This document shows, piece after piece, positions 32,934-41,787 of a stretch of 64,000 nucleotides of DNA. Position 1 is the stretch's first letter. Each line of letters opens with the position of its first letter. The stretch comes from Micromonospora phaseoli. GTDB lineage: Bacteria > Actinomycetota > Actinomycetes > Mycobacteriales > Micromonosporaceae. The notes below the pieces were generated by a model that had not been told where the DNA came from, did no database searches, and saw only the letters and a program-made list of their open reading frames with translations. The DNA is taken from NCBI RefSeq assembly GCF_900109115.1, contig NZ_FNYV01000006.1:62001-126000 (forward strand), given 5' to 3'. The translations under genes were made by a program, and so were the position numbers.

Positions 32934-35114
32934 CTACTCGCCGAGGAATACCCGGCGTGCCACCCGCTCGGCGGCGTGCCCGTCCTCCAGGGCGCAGAAC
33001 CGCTCCCGGAACCGCTCCCGGGCCTGATCCGCGGCGGTCGAACGCAGCTCACCGGTGCGGAACACGTCGAGCAGCTCCGCGAAGGTGCGCGCCACCGGTC
33101 CGGGCGCCTCGGCGGTCACGTCGAAGTAGACGCCCCGGGTCAGTCGGTAGGCGTCCCAGTCCGGCGCATAGATCACGATCGGCCGGTCCAGGACGGCGTA
33201 GTCGAACATCGCCGACGAGTAGTCCGTCACCAGCACATCGGCGGCGAGGTACAGATCCTCGATCCGCGGATGCGCGCTCACGTCCAGGATCCGCCCCCGA
33301 GCGGCCGGTGGCGGCACCCGCCTGCTCCGGTCGTGGAAGTAGTGGCTACGCATCAGCAGCAGGCCCGACGGTCCGATCCCGTCCAGGAACCGCTCCGGGT
33401 CGAACGGTGGTCGGTACCGGGGCAGGTGCTCCCGATGCGTCGGAGCGTAGAGCACGACCTGCTCGCCGAGGCCGGCGCCGAACTCCGCACGCAGCCGCAG
33501 CACCTCCTCGGCGGTCGCGGTGACCAACCGGTCGTTGCGGGGATAGCCCACCTCCAGCGTGGTGTACCCGGCCGGATAGGCGCGTTCCCACATCTGGGTG
33601 GAGAAGCTGTTCGAGGTGACGCTGAAATCCCAGCGGTCCACCCGGCGCAGCAGCCCGGCGAAGTCCATTCCGACCGCGCCCAGCGGATAGCTCTGCTGGT
33701 CCAGCCCCATCACCTTGACCGGCGTGCCGTGGTGGGTCTGCACGTGCACCGTGTCCGGCCGCTTGCGCACCGAGTCCGGGAAATTGACGTTGTTGATCAG
33801 CCAGCGGGCCCGCGCCAGCACCCGGTGGTACGCGGCCGTACCGGCGACGACGTACTCGACCCCCTCGGGCAGCGTGTGTACCCGGTCCCGCCGGACGATC
33901 CACACCCCCCGGACCTGCGGTGCCAGCCGCCGCGCCGCCTCGTAGACGGCGGCCGGGTTGCAGGCGTAGCCGCGGTACCAGTAGGCGGCGTAGACGGCGA
34001 GGTTCTCCTCGACCGGCCGACGCCGCTGCGCCCGCTGGTACTGGCGCAGCACCACGTCGCGGCCCAACCGGACGCTGCGCCGGGCCGGCGGGAGCACCCG
34101 TCGGCGGGCGCGCCCGGCGACCCGCCGGGCGGCCTCGCCCGCCCGGCCGGCGGCCCGCAACGCACTGAACGTACGCCAGCTGCCCGTCGCCACCAGCCGG
34201 TGCTTCAGCCCGGCCACCCCGTCCGGCACCCGGTGCCCGCCGGGCGGCCGGAAGCGGGCATGCTCGATCGCCACCCGGGCGAAGAAGGTCGGCCGCAGCT
34301 CCGGGGCGATCCGGTCGCCGTTGCCGAGGACGGTCAGGTAGTGCCACATCATCCGGTCGAAGACCGCCGGTCGCAGCTCCTGTGCACCGATCCGGTCCAG
34401 CTCCCGGAACACCCGGTGCCACTGCTCGAAGACCTCGAAGTGCCGCTCCCCCCGAGTCCTCGTGATCGCCCCCGCACGCCGCTGCCGGTAGTTCACGCAG
34501 ACCACGTCCAGTACGCCGATCCGGTCGGCGGCCAGCAGCACCGGATAGCTGAACGAGACGTCCTCGTACCAGCCGGGGGCGAAGCGCAGCTCGACGTCGG
34601 CCAGGAACTGCCGGCGGACCAGCCGGTTCCAGGCGGTGTGCAGCAGCTCCAGCGTCTCCGGCCGCTCGGCCAGCCGGAACGTGACCGGCCCGGGCGGCTC
34701 CGGGAAGACCTCCACCATCGCGCTGCGGGTCACCGTGTTGTCCCAGTGCGCGCGTACGTGGTCGACGATCAGCACGTCCGGCCGGGTGGCGCGCAGTCGG
34801 GCGGCCACCTCGGGGAGGCAGTCCGGCACCAGCCAGTCGTCGCCGTCGACGAACCAGACGTACTCGCCGACGGCCCGGTCCAGCCCGACGTTGCGGGCCG
34901 GGCCGAGCCCGACGTTGTGGTCCAGCCGCACGGCCGTCACCCGGTCGTCGCGGTCGGCGTACTCGGCGAGGATGTCGCCGCTGCCGTCGGGCGAGCAGTC
35001 GTCGACCCCGATCACCTCGATGTCGGCGACCGGCTGCGCCAGGATCGAGTCGAGGCATTCCCGCAGGTAGCCCTGCACACGGAAGGCCGGGACGACGAAG
35101 CTGATCAGCGTCAT
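32934..35114 (-). CDS. Bifunctional glycosyltransferase / TagF-like CDP-glycerol glycerophosphotransferase
   Basis: A 726-residue protein. Residues ~1-230 are a GT-A family 2 glycosyltransferase beginning SFVVPAFRVQGYLRECLDSI, with the nucleotide-sugar metal site DGDDWL near residue 91. The C-terminal ~380 residues form a Glyphos_transf domain typical of TagF/TarF polymerases: QTHHGTPVKVMG near 455-466, VGYPRNDRL, and VTDYSSAMFDY near 637. Such enzymes use CDP-glycerol or similar to extend poly(glycerol or ribitol phosphate) chains. It is the last gene of a four-gene surface-polymer operon. ATG 35114 is preceded by GAGGAGG. Confidence 0.88.
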   Translation of the reverse strand: MTLISFVVPAFRVQGYLRECLDSILAQPVADIEVIGVDDCSPDGSGDILAEYADRDDRVTAVRLDHNVGLGPARNVGLDRAVGEYVWFVDGDDWLVPDCLPEVAARLRATRPDVLIVDHVRAHWDNTVTRSAMVEVFPEPPGPVTFRLAERPETLELLHTAWNRLVRRQFLADVELRFAPGWYEDVSFSYPVLLAADRIGVLDVVCVNYRQRRAGAITRTRGERHFEVFEQWHRVFRELDRIGAQELRPAVFDRMMWHYLTVLGNGDRIAPELRPTFFARVAIEHARFRPPGGHRVPDGVAGLKHRLVATGSWRTFSALRAAGRAGEAARRVAGRARRRVLPPARRSVRLGRDVVLRQYQRAQRRRPVEENLAVYAAYWYRGYACNPAAVYEAARRLAPQVRGVWIVRRDRVHTLPEGVEYVVAGTAAYHRVLARARWLINNVNFPDSVRKRPDTVHVQTHHGTPVKVMGLDQQSYPLGAVGMDFAGLLRRVDRWDFSVTSNSFSTQMWERAYPAGYTTLEVGYPRNDRLVTATAEEVLRLRAEFGAGLGEQVVLYAPTHREHLPRYRPPFDPERFLDGIGPSGLLLMRSHYFHDRSRRVPPPAARGRILDVSAHPRIEDLYLAADVLVTDYSSAMFDYAVLDRPIVIYAPDWDAYRLTRGVYFDVTAEAPGPVARTFAELLDVFRTGELRSTAADQARERFRERFCALEDGHAAERVARRVFLGE

Positions 35115-35129
35115 CGTCCCGGCCCCTCC

Positions 35130-37169
35130 TCAGAGCGTCGCCTGACCTCCCGTGCCCGCCGGCAGCGGCGCGGTGCGGGCCGGCCGGACCACCCAGGCCA
35201 GCACCACGCTCGCCACGAAGAGGGCCAGCAGGTAGATACCGAGTGTAGCTAGACCAATACTCGCGATTCCGGCGATCGTCGCCAGTGCCAGCAACACCGA
35301 CCGCCCTTCCCAGCCGAGCGTCGCCGCGTGCAACGGCGGGGCCGGTTGCCGCTTCTCCAGCCGGGCGACCAGGTCGTAGTGGTGCAGGGTGAGCACGAAG
35401 ACGTACCCGAAGATCAGCCAGGCCGGCGCGCCGCCGATCACCCCGACCGCGATGGCGAAGAGGTACTCGGCGGCCCGCAGCGCGGCCGGCACCAGCCAGT
35501 CCAGCGGCCCGTTGTGCGCCGCACCGGCACCCGCCGCCGCGACCAGCAGCCCCACCAGCCCGAGCGCCACGGTCCAGCGCGGCCACCCGTCGCCGTAGAC
35601 CAGTGCCAGCGTGAGCAGGGTGGCCGCCACCACCATGGCCAGTACCGCCAACCCGAGCGGCCCCGGGCGGCGGGCCACCGGGAACCGGGCGGCCAGCGGG
35701 CCGTCGTCGCGGTGCAGGGTCGCGTCGACCGTGTCCAGCACCGGCACCCACATCCAGCGCGCCCGCAGGGTACGCAGCGCACCCGTGTACGCGAACGCCA
35801 GCACGCCCCAGGTCAGCACCGCGACCAACGCGACCCGCTGGTCGAAGAGCGCCACGGCCAGCGCGATCAGCGCCCACCGTTCCCCGATCGGGAAGACCAC
35901 CGTGCGCTTGAGCCAGTACGACACCGAGCCGGTGTCGGCCTGCACCCGGGTCGACGCCGCGTTGAGCCGGTCGCCGATGCCGCCCCCACCGGCGCCGACG
36001 TTCTTGGGCCGGCGGGCCGCCTCGTCGTGCAGTACGCCGTACCAGGCGTCGGTCATGTGCCGCACGGTCTGCATGGTGATCGCGGCGATGGCCAGCGCCC
36101 AGCCGTACCGGAACCCGGCCGCCGTGGCACCCCATCCCAGGCCGGCGTAGACCAGGTACTCCTTCGCCCGGTCGGCCATCGTGTCCAGCCAGCCACCCCA
36201 GGCGCTGAAGTTGCGGGTGTAGCGGGCCAGCTGCCCGTCCACGCAGTCGAGCACGAACCCGAGGTAGAGCAGCACCGCGCCGGCCACCAGCAACGGTCGG
36301 CCACCGGCGGCGAAGAGCCCCGCAGCGGCCGCCGCGAAGACGACCGACACCATGGTCACCGCCGTCGGGCTCAACCCCAACCGGGCACAGACCTTGGTGA
36401 CGTACGGCGACCAGGTGCTGACGAAGTACGTGGTGAAGAAGTCGTCCTTCTCCTTCACCGACAGCCGCAGCTCGGCCCGGTCCTCGTCGACGGCGGCCAC
36501 CGCCGCCTCCGCCCCGGCCAACCCGGCGGCGTCGTCGACCCGGTGCGCGACCAGCAGACGTACCCGATGGGCGAGGACCAGCGCGCCCTGCCCGGTGAGG
36601 GCGGCGAAGAGCTGGTCCACGACCGGACCTGCCGTCGTGTCCGGACGGGCGACCGGCCCGACCGAATCGACCAGTCCGGCCGAATCGACCAGCTCGACCG
36701 CGACGGCTCCGGCCGGTAGCCGGCCGGCGGCGACCGCCCTGGCGGCGGCGACCAGCGCCGGTACGTCCTCCCGGCCGACCCGCACCGCGCCGCCGAAGAT
36801 GCCGGTGGCGGCACCCGCCAACTGTTCGGGGCGGCCCGCCTCGACCACCTGGCCGCGCTCCTCGCGCAGCACCGTCCGTCCGTCGGTGGGCGGATCGGTG
36901 AGCACCAGCGCCACGGTCGGCCCGACCGGACTGGTCAGCAGATGCCGCAGTACGGCGGTGTGCGCCACCAGGTCGACGCCGCTGACCAGCACCGGGCCGC
37001 CGGCCCGGTCGGCCAGGTCGGCCAGCTCGTCCAGGTCCGCGGCGACCCGCACCTGCGCTACCCCGGCCTGGCGCCACTGGGCGGCCAGCCGGTCGGTCAG
37101 TGACTCGCCGGTACCCGTCCGCAGGCCCGCGGCCGGCGCCCCGGCGGCAAGCATGATCGCGAGGGTCAC
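35130..37169 (-). CDS. CDP-alcohol phosphatidyltransferase with nucleotidyltransferase-like N terminus and DUF5941
   Basis: A 679-residue fusion. Residues ~1-210 look like a degenerate MobA-type nucleotidyltransferase: it opens AIMLAAGAPAAG where active enzymes have GxGTRxxP. The central part is a CDP-OH-P transferase; the D-x2-D-G-x2-A-R-x8-G-x3-D-x3-D signature is complete in DCVDGQLAR(8)GGWLDTMAD near residues 304-330. The C-terminal ~200 residues, with several helices, resemble DUF5941. It probably makes a CDP-alcohol-derived intermediate or anchors the polymer in the membrane. GTG 37169 overlaps the stop of the ABC ATPase gene as GTGA. Confidence 0.83.
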   Translation of the reverse strand: MTLAIMLAAGAPAAGLRTGTGESLTDRLAAQWRQAGVAQVRVAADLDELADLADRAGGPVLVSGVDLVAHTAVLRHLLTSPVGPTVALVLTDPPTDGRTVLREERGQVVEAGRPEQLAGAATGIFGGAVRVGREDVPALVAAARAVAAGRLPAGAVAVELVDSAGLVDSVGPVARPDTTAGPVVDQLFAALTGQGALVLAHRVRLLVAHRVDDAAGLAGAEAAVAAVDEDRAELRLSVKEKDDFFTTYFVSTWSPYVTKVCARLGLSPTAVTMVSVVFAAAAAGLFAAGGRPLLVAGAVLLYLGFVLDCVDGQLARYTRNFSAWGGWLDTMADRAKEYLVYAGLGWGATAAGFRYGWALAIAAITMQTVRHMTDAWYGVLHDEAARRPKNVGAGGGGIGDRLNAASTRVQADTGSVSYWLKRTVVFPIGERWALIALAVALFDQRVALVAVLTWGVLAFAYTGALRTLRARWMWVPVLDTVDATLHRDDGPLAARFPVARRPGPLGLAVLAMVVAATLLTLALVYGDGWPRWTVALGLVGLLVAAAGAGAAHNGPLDWLVPAALRAAEYLFAIAVGVIGGAPAWLIFGYVFVLTLHHYDLVARLEKRQPAPPLHAATLGWEGRSVLLALATIAGIASIGLATLGIYLLALFVASVVLAWVVRPARTAPLPAGTGGQATL

Positions 37170-37912
37170 CGGGGAACCGCGTCGTGGTAAGCGGCCAGCG
37201 CCTCGGCGATGGTGCCGTCGACGCTCAGCCGGCCCGCGTCGAGGAAGAGCCCCCGACGGCAGAACCGGGTCAGATCCTTTTCGTTGTGTGACACCAGCAC
37301 CAGAGTGCGCCCCTCCCCGAGCAGACGGTCGATGGTCGTGTAGCACTTCGCGCGGAACTCGGCGTCCCCCACCGCCGTCACCTCGTCCATCAGCAGGATC
37401 GGGTGCGGCAGGTGGGAGATGATCGCGAATCCGAGACGAACCTTCATACCCGACGAGTAGTGCCGGACCGAGGTGTCGATGGCCCGTTCCACCTGCTCGC
37501 CGGCGAACGCGACGATCTCGTCGAAGTGCCGCTTCAGGTACGCCGACGACAGCCCGTGCAGCCCGCCCACCAGGTACAGGTTCTCCCGCCCGGTCAGGTC
37601 GTTGGAGAAGCCGGCGGAGAGTTCCAGCAGCGGGGCGACGTCACCGGACACCCGGATCCGTCCCTCGTCGGGGATCAGCACCCCGGCGATCAGCCGCAGC
37701 AGGGTGCTCTTGCCGGTGCCGTTACGGCCGATCACCCCGACGGTCTCACCCGGCGCTACCGAGAAGGAGACGTCACGCAGCGGCCAGAACCGGCCGTCCG
37801 TGGCGCCCCGGCTCCCCCGGTGGATGAACAGCTCCCGCAGCCGCAACTGCCGCCGGCGGTTGCGGACGAACCGGATGCCGAGGCCCTCCGCCTCGATGAT
37901 CGCCTCAGCCAT
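37166..37912 (-). CDS. ABC transporter ATP-binding protein, polysaccharide/teichoic acid exporter (TagH-like)
   Basis: A 248-residue ATPase. Walker A is GRNGTGKST at 62-70, the signature YSSGMKVRLGFAI, Walker B HPILLMDEVTAVGD, and the H-loop VSHNEKD. The ATPase begins RNRRRQLRLRELF, like TagH and Wzt enzymes, but lacks a C-terminal carbohydrate-binding domain. It pairs with the permease whose stop overlaps its ATG (TGATG). AAGGA precedes the ATG. It should power export of the polymer made by the two genes downstream. Confidence 0.92.
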   Translation of the reverse strand: MAEAIIEAEGLGIRFVRNRRRQLRLRELFIHRGSRGATDGRFWPLRDVSFSVAPGETVGVIGRNGTGKSTLLRLIAGVLIPDEGRIRVSGDVAPLLELSAGFSNDLTGRENLYLVGGLHGLSSAYLKRHFDEIVAFAGEQVERAIDTSVRHYSSGMKVRLGFAIISHLPHPILLMDEVTAVGDAEFRAKCYTTIDRLLGEGRTLVLVSHNEKDLTRFCRRGLFLDAGRLSVDGTIAEALAAYHDAVPR

Positions 37913-38739
37913 CACAGTTCCTTCAGCACGGCGGGTTCGAGCCGACGGAACGCCCACCAACCGGCGACGAGCAGCAACAGACTGATGCCGACGGTGGTGG
38001 CGAGCATCCGGGCACCCGGGAACTCGTCCGGGTACCACACCGCGTGGTGCAGTTGGAAGATGCCGACCAGCGGGTTGAGTTCGTAGCCCAGCTTGAGCCA
38101 GCCGGGCAGGCCCGAGTCGCGCACCAGACTCAGTGGGTAGATGATCGGCGTCGCGTAGAAGAGCACCCGGATGATCAGGCGCATGAATCGCTCCACGTCC
38201 CGCATCAGCACGTTGAACGCCGACAGCAGCAGCGCCAGCCCGATCAACAGGGTCGCCTGCACCAGCACCGCGAGCGGCAGGGCCAGCAGCGACCAGCCGG
38301 GTTCGATCCGGTCGTCGGCCGCGTACCAGATCGCGATGGCGGCCAGGATCGGCAGGCCGGCGGCGTACTCGGCGAAGCGGCCGGCGACCCGCCCGATCGG
38401 GAAGACCTGCCGGGGCACGTTCATCGTGGTGATCAGCCGGGACTGGCCGGTGAGCGCGTGGGTCGCCTCGCTCAGCGCCGAGCTGGTCCACATCCAGGCG
38501 AAGATCCCGGTGATCAGGAACAGCGGGTACGACCCGGCGGCCTCACCGAGGTGCCGGTTGGTGTCGCGCGAGTAGAGGACACCGAAGACGAACCAGTAGA
38601 TCGCCCCCATGCCCAGCGGCTCGATCAGCGACCAGAGGTAACCGAGCACCGACTGCTGGTACTTGACCGCGAGATCGCGCCTGACCAGGATGCGCAGCGA
38701 ATTGCGGTGCGACCACAACGCCCCGACGCCAGAGGTCAC
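37912..38739 (-). CDS. ABC transporter permease, polysaccharide/teichoic acid exporter (TagG-like)
   Basis: A 275-residue ABC-2 permease with six hydrophobic segments. The typical start is RILVRRDLAVKYQQSVLGYLWSLIEPL, the hallmark of TagG/Wzm/RfbA polysaccharide permeases, where an amphipathic helix precedes the first membrane helix. A conserved VLFYATPIIYPLS segment lies near residue 190-205. It starts at GTG 38739 after GGGAGA and is first in the four-gene operon. The ~70-bp gap upstream of it should hold the operon's promoter. Confidence 0.92.
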   Translation of the reverse strand: MTSGVGALWSHRNSLRILVRRDLAVKYQQSVLGYLWSLIEPLGMGAIYWFVFGVLYSRDTNRHLGEAAGSYPLFLITGIFAWMWTSSALSEATHALTGQSRLITTMNVPRQVFPIGRVAGRFAEYAAGLPILAAIAIWYAADDRIEPGWSLLALPLAVLVQATLLIGLALLLSAFNVLMRDVERFMRLIIRVLFYATPIIYPLSLVRDSGLPGWLKLGYELNPLVGIFQLHHAVWYPDEFPGARMLATTVGISLLLLVAGWWAFRRLEPAVLKEL

Positions 38740-38808
38740 CGCCGTCTCCCGCCTGCTGAACGGACGACAGGTTAGCAGCCGGTGAACACCGCCCGACGAG
38801 CCGTACGC

Positions 38809-40188
38809 TCAGCACTCGATCACGTTGACGGCCAGGCCGCCGCGCGCCGTTTCCTTGTATTTGACCTTCATGTCGGCGCCGGTCTCCCGCATGGTCTTGA
38901 TGACCTTGTCGAGCGAGACGGCGTGCACCCCGTCGCCGCGCAGCGCGAGCCGGGCGGCGGTGATCGCCTTGATGCTAGCCACGGCGTTGCGCTCGATGCA
39001 CGGGATCTGCACCAGGCCCCCGACCGGGTCGCAGGTCAGCCCGAGGTTGTGCTCCATGCCGATCTCTGCGGCGTTCTCCACCTGGGCGGGCGTGCCGCCC
39101 ATTGCCTCGGCCAGCCCGGCGGCGGCCATCGAGCAGGCCGAGCCGACCTCGCCCTGGCAGCCCACCTCCGCGCCGGAGATCGACGCGTTCTCCTTGAACA
39201 GCACCCCGATCGCCCCGGCCGTCAACAGGAACCGCACCACCCCCTCGTCGGAGGCTCCCGGCACGAAGCGCGTGTAGTAGTGCAGCACCGCGGGAATGAT
39301 CCCGGCCGCGCCGTTCGTCGGGGCGGTCACCACCCGTCCGCCGGCCGCGTTCTCCTCGTTGACGGCCAGCGCGAACAGCGTCACCCAGTCCATCACCCGC
39401 AGCGGATCCCCGCCCGTGTCCGCCTGGCTGTCGGCTTCCAGGCTGCGACGCAGTTCGGCGGCGCGGCGGCGCACCCTCAGCCCGCCCGGCAGGGTGCCGT
39501 CGCGGGTGCAGCCCCGCTCGACGCACTCCCGCATCACCCGCCAGATGTCCAGCAGGCCGGTCCGGACGTCCGCCTCGGCCCGCCAGGACAGCTCGTTGGC
39601 GAGCATCACCTCGCTGATGGAGAGCCCGGTCGAGGCGGTCACGTCGAGCAGTTGCGCGCCGGTCAGGAACGGGTGCCGGACCGGGGTGCTGTCCGGCTTG
39701 ATCCGGTCCGCTCCGGCGGCGGCCTCGTCCAGCACGAAACCGCCACCGACCGAGTAGTAGGAACGCGATCTGAGCTCGGCACCGGCCACGTCGTACGCCG
39801 AGAAGATCATCCCGTTCGGGTGGTACGGCAACGACCGGCGGCGGTGCAGCATCAGATCCCGGTCCACGTCGAAGTCGATCTCGTGCGTGCCGAGCAGGGC
39901 CAGCTGCCGTGCCTGACGAATCCGACCCACCCGCGCCTCGACGCTGTCGGTGTCGATCGTCTCCGGCGCCTCCCCGGCCAGGCCGAGCAGCACCGCGCGG
40001 TCGCTGCCGTGGCCGTGTCCGGTGGCGCCGAGCGACCCGAACAGCTCCGCCCGCACCCGGGCGACCTCGTTGAGCAGACCGTCGGCCTTCAGCCCGGCGA
40101 CGAACGTACGCGCCGCCCGCATCGGCCCCACCGTGTGCGAGCTGGACGGCCCGATGCCCACACTGAACAGGTCGAACACGCTGATCAT
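38809..40188 (-). CDS. sdaA: L-serine ammonia-lyase (single-chain, iron-sulfur type)
   Basis: A 459-residue L-serine deaminase converting L-serine to pyruvate and ammonia. It begins ISVFDLFSVGIGPSSSHTVGPM, the SSSHT substrate loop, and has the Fe-S region GSACSMAAAGLAE and LTCDPVGGLVQIPCIERNA, which carries the cluster cysteines. The C terminus ends in a Cys residue, as in the family where it caps the cluster. The length matches the fused alpha-beta form. Two segments at residues ~12 and ~330 correspond to the N- and C-terminal domains. It is a single gene with ~450 bp of upstream DNA. Confidence 0.95.
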   Translation of the reverse strand: MISVFDLFSVGIGPSSSHTVGPMRAARTFVAGLKADGLLNEVARVRAELFGSLGATGHGHGSDRAVLLGLAGEAPETIDTDSVEARVGRIRQARQLALLGTHEIDFDVDRDLMLHRRRSLPYHPNGMIFSAYDVAGAELRSRSYYSVGGGFVLDEAAAGADRIKPDSTPVRHPFLTGAQLLDVTASTGLSISEVMLANELSWRAEADVRTGLLDIWRVMRECVERGCTRDGTLPGGLRVRRRAAELRRSLEADSQADTGGDPLRVMDWVTLFALAVNEENAAGGRVVTAPTNGAAGIIPAVLHYYTRFVPGASDEGVVRFLLTAGAIGVLFKENASISGAEVGCQGEVGSACSMAAAGLAEAMGGTPAQVENAAEIGMEHNLGLTCDPVGGLVQIPCIERNAVASIKAITAARLALRGDGVHAVSLDKVIKTMRETGADMKVKYKETARGGLAVNVIEC

Positions 40189-40637
40189 GACTGTGCCTTC
40201 TCGCCGTCGCCGGTGTTGCCGGACAGCGGCCGGGTCATGGTCGACTTCGCTCTGCGAAGCCGGCCCGGTCGTGGCCGGTTCCCGGTACGGTCCGGCCCTG
40301 GTGACGCCCGGGGTGAGGGCGTCCGACCGGCGAGCCTACTACCCGGAGCGCGGCCGTGACTGGCGTGCGGGCACTGTCGAGCTGATGGCGCAGACGGATC
40401 ACGCCGGCGACAGCACGAACGGTTCACCTCGACAGCGACCACCGGAGAGACCTCCCCTCTTCCTCGGCGACGCATCCACCCTCGGGCCCCGGCGGGAGGC
40501 GTCGTCCGGAGACCACGCGGGTAAGCACCTACGGGTCAGCGCAGTGGCCTTCCTCCTCGGGACCGAGGGCAGGACGGTCATCCATCCCTAGCGTTGATTC
40601 CAGGAGCGGCGGATCGCCGCAGAGGGGAAGTACGACG
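40189..40637. other. Gap upstream of sdaA and PspC holding an inverted-repeat element
   Basis: The 449-bp stretch between divergent sdaA and the PspC gene has no gene I can support. Open frames here are shadows with poor codon bias. It holds the palindromic element at 40372-40437 and should contain promoters for both neighbours. A glycine-riboswitch match upstream of sdaA was looked for and not found. Confidence 0.5.
40372..40437. repeat. CACTGTCGAGCTGA palindrome, copy 1 (full)
   Basis: CTGTCGAGCTGA at 40374-40385 pairs, with one mismatch, with TCACCTCGACAG at 40424-40435. The 38-base centre has GGCGCAGACGGATCACGCC then GACAGCACGAACGGT. Related copies occur at 60431-60490 and 60688-60720, so this is a dispersed element. 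Confidence 0.75.
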
Positions 40638-40844
40638 ATGAGTCGCAAACTGGTCCGCCCCCGCGAGGGGCGCATGTTCGCCGGAGTCTGTGCCGGCCTG
40701 GCGCGGCGGTTCGGGACGTCGGCCGGGTTCGTCCGGCTGCTGTTCCTGCTGTCGCTGCTCCTGCCCGGCACCCAGGTGATCATCTACCTGGCGCTCTGGA
40801 TCATCATGCCCAACGAGGACCGCCACCTGGTCGCCGGCCGCTGA
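40638..40844 (+). CDS. PspC domain membrane protein
   Basis: A 68-residue protein comprising one PspC domain: a basic start KLVRPREGRMFAGVCAGLARRFG, then one hydrophobic region FVRLLFLLSLLLPGTQVIIYLALWIIMP. PspC proteins are membrane parts of phage-shock or envelope-stress responses. In actinobacteria they often stand alone. The ATG is preceded by GAGGGGAAG. It converges with the DUF4230 gene across a hairpin. Confidence 0.92.
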   Translation: MSRKLVRPREGRMFAGVCAGLARRFGTSAGFVRLLFLLSLLLPGTQVIIYLALWIIMPNEDRHLVAGR

Positions 40845-40911
40845 TCAGCCGCAACGTCGGGAAGGTCGCCGCGTCCGCCGCCACCGACCGGCTCCTCGGG
40901 CGACCGCGACA

Positions 40912-40943
40912 GCCGCCCGCCACCGACCGGGGGACCGGGCGGC
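40912..40943. terminator. Hairpin between convergent PspC and DUF4230 genes
   Basis: GCCGCCCG and CGGGCGGC are perfect 8-base arms around 16 bases that contain further complementary bases. It lies between the two convergent stops. Confidence 0.45.
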
Positions 40944-40961
40944 GACGGGCGGCCGGGCGGG

Positions 40962-41708
40962 TCAGGGGGCGATGTAGGTGACGGTGACCTGCTCGAAGCC
41001 GAGCGAGCGGAGCAGCCCCTCCAGCATCTTGCGGGTGTTCTCCTCGGCCCGCGCGGCCAGCCCGCTCTCCCGAGCGGCGGCGGTGATCCGGTCCTCGGCC
41101 AGGCGGTAGACCTCCTGCTGCCGGTTGGGGTCGCCGTTGATCAGCTCACCCACGCGGTTCAGCAGGCCACGCTCCTCCGCGAAGACGTAGCTCTTCTCCA
41201 GGTCGAGGTTGGTCTCGGCCAACTGCGGCGACGGAAGCTTGATCTCGACCGACTTGCCGTCGGCCGACTGCACGATCGCTCCCTCGGCGAGGGTGCCGAA
41301 GTCGACGTACGCCTCGACGCTGCCCGATCCGACGAACAAGGTCCGCTGGTTGAGCAGCCAGTCCGGCACGTGCCGCCGGTCGTTCTCCAGGTCGACCACG
41401 ACCTGGAAGTTGCCCTCGGCGGCCACGTAGCGGCTGAGATCCTGCATCGACTCGAGCAGCGCGGGCTGACTGCGGTCGGTCTGCTCCTTGGTGAACGGGT
41501 TACGGAACTCGGGCAGGATCCCGGTGGTCTGCACGCCGAGCAGCACCACCACCGCGAGCGCCGCGGCCCCGAGCACCCAGAGCAGGGCGCGGGCCGCGCC
41601 GCCGGGCTGCTGCGGCGGCTCCGCCGGAGCATCCGACCGATCTGTCAGCACCTCGCCGTGGTCGCCAAACCTGCTGGTGGGCTCGTTGATGTCGCCGTCG
41701 CGTGCCAT
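40962..41708 (-). CDS. DUF4230 domain protein, membrane anchored
   Basis: A 248-residue protein. A hydrophilic N terminus of about 40 residues is followed by one transmembrane helix (around residues 43-62) and then a ~180-residue extracytoplasmic region with a DUF4230 pattern: LQDLSRYVAAEGNFQVVVDLEN-like strand, FVGSGSVEAYVDFGTL and LDLEKSYVFAEERGLLNRVGE. DUF4230 proteins are widespread and uncharacterised. I chose ATG 41708, with GAGGG just before it; an in-frame GTG at 41717 is about equally likely. No partner gene is evident. Confidence 0.82.
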   Translation of the reverse strand: MARDGDINEPTSRFGDHGEVLTDRSDAPAEPPQQPGGAARALLWVLGAAALAVVVLLGVQTTGILPEFRNPFTKEQTDRSQPALLESMQDLSRYVAAEGNFQVVVDLENDRRHVPDWLLNQRTLFVGSGSVEAYVDFGTLAEGAIVQSADGKSVEIKLPSPQLAETNLDLEKSYVFAEERGLLNRVGELINGDPNRQQEVYRLAEDRITAAARESGLAARAEENTRKMLEGLLRSLGFEQVTVTYIAP

Positions 41709-41787
41709 CGCCCTCACCGTCCTCGCAAGACGCGTTGTCTGATGATGACGGTAAGCCCAACGTACGACACGCGCTCGCCAAGCCTGC

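Noticed and set aside
33346..37077. Open frame of 1243 codons on the minus strand
   Set aside because: It is a shifted-frame shadow of the CDP-alcohol transferase and TagF-like genes and has no domains.
40189..40637. Possible glycine riboswitch upstream of sdaA
   Set aside because: Some GCCGAGG- and CTCTCC-like pieces occur on the minus strand, but the conserved core elements are not in the right order.
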